12,943 nucleotides of DNA from Candidatus Poseidoniales archaeon (GTDB lineage: Archaea; Thermoplasmatota; Poseidoniia; Poseidoniales; Poseidoniaceae), in the NCBI GenBank assembly GCA_009887135.1, contig QXYA01000017.1, forward strand, positions 1-12,943. The letters run 5' to 3'. The notes below the pieces were generated by a model, which was not told the DNA's origin, did no database searches, and worked only from the letters and a program-made list of their open reading frames with translations. Below are positions 1-5,974 of the stretch, piece after piece. Position numbers and translations under genes: made by a program. Within the stretch, counting starts at the first letter, position 1. Every line of letters starts with the position of its first letter.

Positions 1-2192
1 TTCATCAGCGTCCACAGAATCTTGACTCTATGGACTATTGGGGTACGAACAGTCCAACGGAATCAGACAACGTAGTCGGCTCTCCAGATGGATTGTTTGC
101 TTGGTCGACCGGTCCTGTCATGAGTGTTGATGGATTTGATTTTTCAGCTTCAACTCAATATGTCATAACATCTGTTGATGTTCTCGTAGCATTCAAGATT
201 ACAGATTCATTGAGCATTGATTCCGTTCGACTTTCTATGGATTGGTCCAATGGAACTGATCTCATGCGTACATGGTCCAATACGAACGGAGCAGTTGATC
301 ACATCAATAACTCTGCATATCGATTGAGCATAACTTCTGTCGATGACTGGTCTTGGTCTATGCTCTCGTCGATTGGCCTTACTATGGATTATGTTTCAGT
401 AGGTCAGACCGATGATGCTCGTTTAGAATTAGATGCCATAGGTCTCGAAGTGACGATGGAAACAGCATGGTACGGTGGAGAAGTGGCCCAAGCAGTTTCA
501 ACAGCTTCTGGGCACGACATGCCAGTTCAAGAAATCGATATGAGCCAAGGTGAATACAATGGCATGTCGCTTTCCGTCTGTGGCTTGGAATCAACCGATA
601 CAAGTACCATTGGCTCTTGGACAAGCGCAGCTCTTCAACGTCCAGCAGAGCAGTATTTTGGACGCATTCACTTCGATGTGAATGAATCTGGGACTGAAGG
701 AAACGTAAGCGTTCAATACGCAACATCTACTGATGGTGAATCTTTTTCTGATTTTGCAATGCATAACACGGATGCTTTGCCAATGACTGAATATCTCAAG
801 GTGCGTGTGCTCACAGATACATCCTGCGTCACTTCAGTTCGAGTCGATGTTAATGATCCGACATTGAGTATTGCAGGAAGAATCTACGGAGATGGTTCTG
901 GAATTGATGGAAACTATTCCAGATGGACTCTATCTGTAGGTGGAACGACAGTAGCAAATCTCCCAGTATCAGTCGGTCTATTCAATCATGAGATTCCAAT
1001 CGGTGCTTACATGAGTCCTGGACAAACTGAACTCAGTATCATGGTCAAAACATGGTTTACATGGGATTCAGATGGTAGTGCGAGTACAACTGCATTGGAA
1101 GTGAATTCTATAGATGTGAGTGGTGGATACGATATTTTCTATGATGAAGACCCAGTATGCCAACTTGTTGGAGATCAGCAACTTTCAGAAGATGGTGGTG
1201 GAATATTCGTTCCATTACTGACTCGTTGTACTGATGACAGAACAGACCCAACACTGCTAACTGTAGAATTTGAAAACTCCCAACCTGATTTGGTTGATGT
1301 AAGTCTGAACCAAGGTGAAGTTCGAGTATCTCTTCTTTCAGAACAATCAGGTTCTGCTCAGATTTTGATGACCGTTTCTGATGAAGCAGGGAACAGTCAT
1401 GTGGAATCGTTCAACATTATCGTAGATTCGATCGATGATGCACCTGTACTGAATGAATTCCCTTCATTAGTTCGAGTTGAACATGCTGTTGCTACACCAC
1501 TGAGTTTCATCTGGTCCGATGTTGATACAATACCTGCAGATCTCACAATCTCTAGTAATAAGACGTGGGTTGAAGTCGATTTGATCAACAGTTCTCTCCT
1601 CATTACAGCTCCAACACCTGGGTATACATCTGTTGAATTGACACTTTGTGATCAAACAACATGTGTTGACAGAGTATTGGACTTGGACGTGCGTTCCCTC
1701 CCTGACTTACGGATTGAATCCGTTGTTGTAGGGGAAGGTTCTGCTGATGGAACCTTTGTGGAACTCACTGAAGTCGAACTTGGCTCTTATGTAACAACCC
1801 GAGTTTATGTGGCAAATGATGGCTTCATCAATGCTGAAATGGTTACGATTCGCTGTACGGTAAATGGAATGGTGGGTGATATTGCAACGATAACAACGCT
1901 TGAGCCAGGAGCAATGTCAATTGCTACATGTGAATTCCAAGTACCATATGAAGGCCAACTTCTTCGAATTGAAGCAATTGTTGATGGTGGTGAAATCATC
2001 GATGAGGGTGACGAAACCAACAATGAGGGGTCCGTGAATCTCGTACTGATTGAACCAACTGTTATCGATGATGTAAGTACAGATGAAGGTATGTCGACTA
2101 CAACCATTTGGATCATCAGCATCCTTGTGCTTGCCGCTATCATCGGTGGATTCACTTTCCTTGCTCCAGCTAAGATACGAAAGTATGAGTGA
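1..2192 (+). CDS. Large surface protein with CARDB-like domain and C-terminal membrane anchor (5'-partial)
   Basis: The reading frame is open to the left edge of the window, so the N-terminus and any signal peptide are missing; the first visible Met codon is at 30 and need not be the start. From that Met there are 720 residues, mostly Thr/Ser/Asp/Gly-rich beta-strand sequence. Residues about 380-480 resemble a cadherin-like module, with Asp-rich turns and a following segment starting near DAPVL. Residues about 565-670 look like a CARDB adhesion domain, with the typical ending GDETNNEGSV. A hydrophobic helix (about 693-711, IWIISILVLAAII) is followed by a short basic tail, KIRKYE. Scattered Cys pairs suggest disulfides. 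This layout fits an exported, membrane-anchored cell-surface protein with an adhesive or binding role. The ligand cannot be told from the sequence. The last 8 bases overlap the next gene. Confidence 0.85.
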   Translation, partial: HQRPQNLDSMDYWGTNSPTESDNVVGSPDGLFAWSTGPVMSVDGFDFSASTQYVITSVDVLVAFKITDSLSIDSVRLSMDWSNGTDLMRTWSNTNGAVDHINNSAYRLSITSVDDWSWSMLSSIGLTMDYVSVGQTDDARLELDAIGLEVTMETAWYGGEVAQAVSTASGHDMPVQEIDMSQGEYNGMSLSVCGLESTDTSTIGSWTSAALQRPAEQYFGRIHFDVNESGTEGNVSVQYATSTDGESFSDFAMHNTDALPMTEYLKVRVLTDTSCVTSVRVDVNDPTLSIAGRIYGDGSGIDGNYSRWTLSVGGTTVANLPVSVGLFNHEIPIGAYMSPGQTELSIMVKTWFTWDSDGSASTTALEVNSIDVSGGYDIFYDEDPVCQLVGDQQLSEDGGGIFVPLLTRCTDDRTDPTLLTVEFENSQPDLVDVSLNQGEVRVSLLSEQSGSAQILMTVSDEAGNSHVESFNIIVDSIDDAPVLNEFPSLVRVEHAVATPLSFIWSDVDTIPADLTISSNKTWVEVDLINSSLLITAPTPGYTSVELTLCDQTTCVDRVLDLDVRSLPDLRIESVVVGEGSADGTFVELTEVELGSYVTTRVYVANDGFINAEMVTIRCTVNGMVGDIATITTLEPGAMSIATCEFQVPYEGQLLRIEAIVDGGEIIDEGDETNNEGSVNLVLIEPTVIDDVSTDEGMSTTTIWIISILVLAAIIGGFTFLAPAKIRKYE

Positions 2193-2814
2193 TGAAATGT
2201 CGAATCCGATACTCTACAGTTTCCGTCGATGCCCTTACGCAATGCGAGCAAGAATGTCCTTACTTGAATCCGATGTGGAAGTTGAACTTCGAGAAGTCAT
2301 CCTTCGAGATCGTCCTGAACACATGATGGATATATCTCCAAAGGGAACTGTACCCATTCTTCTCTTACCAGATGGAACCGTTATCGAAGAGAGTCTCGAC
2401 ATCATGCTCTGGAGTTTAAGTGAAGCCTGGCTTGTTGGTGATTGGAAAGATCTTATCGATGTCAATGATGGAGACTTCAAATATCATCTGGATCGATACA
2501 AGTACAACAATCGTTACGAGAATGTCCTCTCTTCTGAGGAACACAGAGAACATGCAGTATCGATTCTAAAGACGTATGATGAGCGATTGTCCAAGCAAGC
2601 ATACCTCTGCGGAGATACAATCAGTTTAGCAGACCTCGCTCTTTCGCCATTTGTTCGACAATTTGCAAATACAGATCGAGCATGGTTCGACCAACTTCCT
2701 TTACCACAGCTTCTCAAGTGGCTCGAAGGGATCCTTGAGAGTGATTTGTTCAAAGCATGCATGATTAAACATAAACAATGGCAAGATGGTGATGAACCAA
2801 TTTCTTTCCCTTAG
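2185..2814 (+). CDS. Glutathione S-transferase-like protein (thioredoxin fold, Cys-type)
   Basis: A protein of 209 residues with a two-domain GST layout. The N-terminal thioredoxin-fold domain (residues 8-80) has the active-site motif C16-P-Y-A19 in the context SFRRCPYAMRAR, the cis-proline loop TVP (55-57) and the E69-S70 pair that binds the gamma-glutamyl part of glutathione in the family. The helical C-terminal domain contains SLADLALSPFV (147-157), the usual N-capping region. The catalytic Cys, rather than Ser or Tyr, suggests glutaredoxin-like thiol transfer or dehydroascorbate-type chemistry; the substrate is unknown. The start at 2185 overlaps the previous stop (ATGAGTGA), suggesting coupling; a second in-frame ATG at 2197 would give 205 residues. 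The motif set is typical of bacterial GSTs, and glutathione is rare in archaea, so transfer from bacteria is inferred. Confidence 0.88.
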   Translation: MSDEMSNPILYSFRRCPYAMRARMSLLESDVEVELREVILRDRPEHMMDISPKGTVPILLLPDGTVIEESLDIMLWSLSEAWLVGDWKDLIDVNDGDFKYHLDRYKYNNRYENVLSSEEHREHAVSILKTYDERLSKQAYLCGDTISLADLALSPFVRQFANTDRAWFDQLPLPQLLKWLEGILESDLFKACMIKHKQWQDGDEPISFP

Positions 2815-2821
2815 ATCGAAC

Positions 2822-2834
2822 TTTTATTCTATTT
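2822..2834 (+). terminator. T-rich stretch after the GST-like gene
   Basis: A T-rich run (TTTTATTCTATTT) starts 8 bases after the GST-like stop codon. Archaeal RNA polymerase commonly terminates at such oligo-T tracts without a hairpin. No stem was found directly before it, so this rests on composition alone. Confidence 0.3.
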
Positions 2835-2887
2835 CAAGACTGATTATTACTACGTCAGACCTCAATTGAAACCAATATCCGCTTGTC

Positions 2888-2947
2888 GGATAATCCCAAA
2901 ATACACGTGAATCTTCATAATGGAGATGCCAAAGGGGCGATTATTCC
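2888..2947. repeat. Imperfect inverted repeat in the convergent intergenic region
   Basis: GGATAATC (2888-2895) pairs with GATTATTCC (2939-2947) with one bulged T, and the next CC can pair with GG after an unpaired C. This gives a stem of about 10 bp closing a loop of nearly 40 bases. It lies in the gap between the convergent GST-like gene and cbf5. It could be a weak terminator structure or part of a small RNA. There is no ACA three bases after the stem and no clear C/D boxes, so I do not name an RNA class. Confidence 0.3.
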
Positions 2948-2995
2948 AAGACTGTGGGGGTCGTTCAGTTTGACTGATGGAATGGGTGTGGGGAC

Positions 2996-3061
2996 ATGTC
3001 AGAATTAAAAATACGAATAGAAACAGAAGAATACATCTACGAAGAGTACTACGAAGCTTGA
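2996..3061 (+). CDS. Possible 21-residue acidic micropeptide
   Basis: A 22-codon frame with ATG start and TGA stop encodes a peptide beginning MSELKIRIET and ending EEYYEA, rich in Glu and Tyr (four Tyr in the last eight residues). The GGTG-containing stretch GGGTGTGGGG lies a few bases upstream and could act as a Shine-Dalgarno-like site. The frame ends one base before the stop codon of cbf5 on the opposite strand. Short frames arise by chance, but the shift to an A-rich coding-like composition right after the G-rich leader is notable. No function can be assigned. Confidence 0.3.
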   Translation: MSELKIRIETEEYIYEEYYEA

Positions 3062-3062
3062 A

Positions 3063-4025
3063 TCACCAGCGTCGGGGATAGACATTATCTCCGATCAATA
3101 CCGCTGATGGTCGTGCAATTTCGCCCTTTTCCATAGTTGAGATATCCTTACTGTTGAAATTAACTTTAACGAAGCAGACTGCTTCGCCTTTGATGCTTGT
3201 TACAAGGACATTTTGTCCAACTGAAAGATCACCTGGAATCGATACTAATCCGGGTCGAAGCAATGGAGCACCATGCGCTAATGCCGCAACAGCACTGTCT
3301 TTGACAATGATTCTTGGCAGATGGGTCATCAACTTTTCAATAGGATGGAGCATTCTTGAGAGTGCTTCTGGTTCATTGCATTCCTTCCACAACCAAACTG
3401 CATCAGCAATATCGTGGAGTTGGACACAGTCTTTGAGGTCAAAGTTTCCTGAATCTTCTCTTCGAAGTTCTCTCAATGTGATTGGTTGATCCAATAACAA
3501 GCCCATGTCTTTAGCCATTGTCCGAATATAGGTTCCAGCTTCACATCGAATACGGGTAACAATATGCTTTTCATTACGGTCGAGAACTGTGAACTCATGG
3601 ATTCTTCGTGTTCGAACTTGAACACGAACTGCTGAAACTTCCGGAGGTACGTTGTAAATCCGTCCTGTCAGTTGTTGAATGACATCATCCATACGATCTT
3701 CATCGACTGGAGTCTTCATTTGGAAGATTGCGATATAGGTCTTATCATGCTCAAGAATCTGTTTTGTTAAGCGCATGGACTTACCTGCCATGAGTGGAAG
3801 TACACCTGTTGCGAATGGATCGAGGGTTCCTCCATGACCCAGACGTGTTAATCCGAGTAGATCACGAACCCATGCGGAGACTTGGTGAGAGGTAGGACCT
3901 GCTCCTTTGTCGAGGAGAAAGAATCCCCCTTCGAGACGCTGCTCGATGGTTTTTTGATCAGGATAGGTTCCTAAAGCCTCATCAGTTGAAGCTTTTTCAT
4001 CTAATATCATAGTTGCAGAACTCAT
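3063..4025 (-). CDS. cbf5: Cbf5, RNA-guided tRNA/rRNA pseudouridine synthase (dyskerin/TruB family)
   Basis: 320 residues, close to the usual archaeal Cbf5 length of about 330-340. The catalytic motif GHGGTLDPFATGVLPL is present with nucleophile Asp69. The later TruB-family motif is seen as AGTYIRTMAKD (163-173), and LRELRRE follows. A PUA domain occupies roughly residues 238-312 (PRIIVKDSAVAALAHGAPLLRPG onward). In archaea Cbf5 works with Nop10, Gar1 and L7Ae in H/ACA ribonucleoproteins that convert specific rRNA uridines to pseudouridine, and can modify U55 of tRNA. The start is the ATG ending at 4025, two bases after the cmk stop, so the gene is the last of a DUF106-cmk-cbf5 transcript. 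About 30 residues precede the conserved core; a later start is possible but the operon spacing favours this one. Confidence 0.95.
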   Translation of the reverse strand: MSSATMILDEKASTDEALGTYPDQKTIEQRLEGGFFLLDKGAGPTSHQVSAWVRDLLGLTRLGHGGTLDPFATGVLPLMAGKSMRLTKQILEHDKTYIAIFQMKTPVDEDRMDDVIQQLTGRIYNVPPEVSAVRVQVRTRRIHEFTVLDRNEKHIVTRIRCEAGTYIRTMAKDMGLLLDQPITLRELRREDSGNFDLKDCVQLHDIADAVWLWKECNEPEALSRMLHPIEKLMTHLPRIIVKDSAVAALAHGAPLLRPGLVSIPGDLSVGQNVLVTSIKGEAVCFVKVNFNSKDISTMEKGEIARPSAVLIGDNVYPRRW

Positions 4026-4027
4026 TA

Positions 4028-4567
4028 TTATTCCTCCAATATGTCAAGAACCGAGGCCAGCACTTCTTGAGGGTTTAGGTCAGAGGCATTGATGATGTGG
4101 GTGTACGGTTCTGTTTGTTGAGGAAGCAAACCATACAATTCATCGAATCGTTGCTCATCAACTTTCGAGCGTTGTTTGTTTGCTTCAACAATGGAATTCA
4201 AATCTCCTCCTTCTCGTGCTTGAACGCGCTTTGCTCGTTCAAGATCATCGACTTCCAACCAAATACGGGGTGTAGAAAGCCCAAGTTTGTATGCCCACCA
4301 TCCAGAGAGGCGACTTTCAACAATAGAGGGCGCTTCATCATCAGTTCGCATCATTTCTTCCTTTAGGAGTGCATCGAGTTGTCGATCCACTTCGAGATCT
4401 TCCTTGCAGAGTTGACCAAAGTCAGAGAGACTCATATTACGTCGCTTCGCTTCTTGACGAAACAATTCTCCACCATTGAGGGATGTCCATCCCTTCGCTT
4501 CACAAAGTAAGGATACAAGCGTACTTGTGCCACTTCCTGGATGCCCAGAGATGGTCATCTGGAGCAT
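4028..4567 (-). CDS. cmk: Cytidylate kinase, archaeal type
   Basis: 179 residues, the usual size of the short archaeal CMP kinase. The N-terminal P-loop reads GHPGSGTST (8-16), with the GTST ending typical of this family. The NMP-binding region follows (NGGELFRQEAKRRNMSL), then ESRLSGWWAYK (about 84-94), and a lid segment with Arg residues (AKRVQAREGG). It phosphorylates CMP and dCMP with ATP, supplying CDP for RNA and for CDP-activated lipid precursors. The start (ATG ending at 4567) lies three bases after the DUF106 stop, in the context GGTGTGAACAATG, where GGTG may serve as ribosome site. A second Met at residue 4 is an alternative start. The gene order DUF106-cmk-cbf5 supports the assignment. 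Confidence 0.93.
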   Translation of the reverse strand: MLQMTISGHPGSGTSTLVSLLCEAKGWTSLNGGELFRQEAKRRNMSLSDFGQLCKEDLEVDRQLDALLKEEMMRTDDEAPSIVESRLSGWWAYKLGLSTPRIWLEVDDLERAKRVQAREGGDLNSIVEANKQRSKVDEQRFDELYGLLPQQTEPYTHIINASDLNPQEVLASVLDILEE

Positions 4568-4570
4568 TGT

Positions 4571-5476
4571 TCACACCCATTCATGGTAGCAAACATTGCA
4601 TCGTAGGGACCGAGGTCCTTTCTTTTCAACATCTTCACTCATACACTCAGGACAGACATGTTCCGATGAAGATTTCTTGGTTTCAGATTTCGCTTCCGTC
4701 TTAACAGCCTCTTTCTGTTGCTTCTTAGGACCGTTTTTACGAGACTTACTTCGTCGGTTCTTCGCTTGTTTCGATTCTGATTCCTCGGATACAACAAGAT
4801 GAAGCAATGGTTCGCTCAACTTTTCGTTAGCCAGAACTACTGGATGCTTTCTGTAGCGGACTAATTTGATATGACGGTCAACAATTCTACCTAGGGGTGC
4901 GCTCATACAGATGTAGGCGCAAATCCATGCAGGGAAGAAGAGAAACTTATCATCGAGTAAATCCCAACGAGGAGTCCATGGAAGGGATACGTAATCAACT
5001 CTGAATGTTTCAACAGCAGTTGTTAACCATGCGAAAATACCGATGATGAAAATCATTGTAAACATCATTGGACGCATTGCCCCCATTTGTACTTTCAACT
5101 GTTCAGGCATCATCTGTTCACGAAGTGTGTTGGCCTTTTCCATTAAGATTGGGTCACGACTCATTCGACCATCGTTCATCATTCGACGAACTTGGCCTTG
5201 TCGGTGAGCAATGTGAGCTTGTGCAATTGGATCCATGAAGAGATTCCGAAGTACAGTATTCATCGTCATTGAGAAGGTTCCTAAGATAAGGACTGTAAGT
5301 ACGAAGAATTCAGTTTCTGGCAGCACTGGAGCAAGAATTGGGTCAGCCATGTTTCCTAGTGAATTACGGATATTTGGATTGATAATGAGGAAACTCATCA
5401 GAATCATGACGAGCAACATTGTGAGCATCGAACCATTCGGTGGAGGGGGTGGTGGGGGTGATGGTCGGCTCGCCAT
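4571..5476 (-). CDS. DUF106/EMC3-TMCO1-like membrane insertase (archaeal YidC-like) with C-terminal zinc ribbon
   Basis: From the ATG ending at 5476 the protein has 301 residues. It starts MASRP, followed by seven consecutive Pro. Hydrophobic segments lie at about residues 17-33 (MLTMLLVMILMSFLII), 55-75 (FFVLTVLILGTF), 137-157 (MMFTMIFIIGIFAWLTT) and 178-196 (LFFPAWICAYICM). Between the second and third is an amphipathic Met-rich helical pair around LMEKANTLREQMMPEQLKVQMG, the cytosolic coiled coil of the DUF106 family. Family members belong to the YidC/Oxa1/Get1/EMC3 insertase superfamily and are thought to assist membrane-protein insertion. Unusually, a Lys/Ser/Glu-rich linker leads to a C-terminal zinc ribbon with CPEC and CNVC pairs. 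An upstream in-frame extension to 5572 exists but would overlap the divergent gene and lacks family-like sequence, so I reject it. First gene of the DUF106-cmk-cbf5 operon. Confidence 0.88.
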   Translation of the reverse strand: MASRPSPPPPPPPNGSMLTMLLVMILMSFLIINPNIRNSLGNMADPILAPVLPETEFFVLTVLILGTFSMTMNTVLRNLFMDPIAQAHIAHRQGQVRRMMNDGRMSRDPILMEKANTLREQMMPEQLKVQMGAMRPMMFTMIFIIGIFAWLTTAVETFRVDYVSLPWTPRWDLLDDKFLFFPAWICAYICMSAPLGRIVDRHIKLVRYRKHPVVLANEKLSEPLLHLVVSEESESKQAKNRRSKSRKNGPKKQQKEAVKTEAKSETKKSSSEHVCPECMSEDVEKKGPRSLRCNVCYHEWV

Positions 5477-5553
5477 GGAACAACTGTGAAGCATGAAGGT
5501 CATGAAGGTTGGTCTTCCGTTGAATTCAAACGATAGGATGTAGTCCTCTATAC

Positions 5554-5973
5554 ATGCGCCGGAAAGAACCACTCGATGTGACCACTACATGGCAGCACCC
5601 AGTTCCTATGCCAATGCCAGGAAGACCCGTTTGCTGCACTGAATTTGAAGCGCTTGAACAATTGGAAAAGATTCAGATGACTGAACGTGTTATCCTTTGG
5701 ACAGACAGCGAGCGTCGTACCGTTTCAGATTGGTCCTTTTTAGCAAGTGTACGTCAAGGCGTACCTCCAAAAGGAATTGAGGCTGAGCTTGAAGCATGTC
5801 TCAAGCAATACCCAACCGCATGGCTCGCTGTGGACCTACGAGATGGAGTCATTCCACCTTCAACACATAGATCTCTCAATGAAGTGCTTCAAAACACAGG
5901 ACGAAACATCATCGTTCTCGTGAGCAGTTCCTCAGATCATGAGGAATGGCCACAATGGAATTTACCGTTTTGA
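5554..5973 (+). CDS. Hypothetical protein of 139 residues
   Basis: No family recognised. The N-terminal stretch is Pro/Met-rich (PVPMPMPGRPVCC), followed by a helical segment (EFEALEQLEKIQMTERV). An alternating pattern of hydrophobic strands and helices then follows: RVILWTDSE, a helix around 90-105, TAWLAVDLRDGVIP and NIIVLVSSSSD, ending in WPQWNLPF. This suggests a small alpha/beta, soluble, cytoplasmic protein. The ATG at 5554 is taken as start; in-frame ATGs at 5608 and 5614 are alternatives. CTCTATAC sits directly upstream of 5554 and, if it were a TATA box, would place transcription near 5577 and favour the later starts. The gene is divergent from the DUF106 operon and its stop lies one base from the stop of the long convergent gene. 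Confidence 0.65.
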   Translation: MRRKEPLDVTTTWQHPVPMPMPGRPVCCTEFEALEQLEKIQMTERVILWTDSERRTVSDWSFLASVRQGVPPKGIEAELEACLKQYPTAWLAVDLRDGVIPPSTHRSLNEVLQNTGRNIIVLVSSSSDHEEWPQWNLPF

Positions 5974-5974
5974 A

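Noticed and set aside
2083..2184. Longer N-terminus for the GST-like protein
   Set aside because: The upstream codons lie inside the surface-protein membrane anchor region in another frame and give non-family sequence; the thioredoxin fold begins just after the Met at 2185.
2888..2947. H/ACA guide RNA next to cbf5
   Set aside because: No ACA trinucleotide is found three bases after the stem and no proper guide pocket could be traced, so it is left as an unnamed inverted repeat.
5477..5572. N-terminal 32-residue extension of the DUF106 protein
   Set aside because: It would overlap the divergent gene at 5554, and the extension lacks any family-like sequence. The ATG ending at 5476 leads directly into the polyproline run and first membrane helix.
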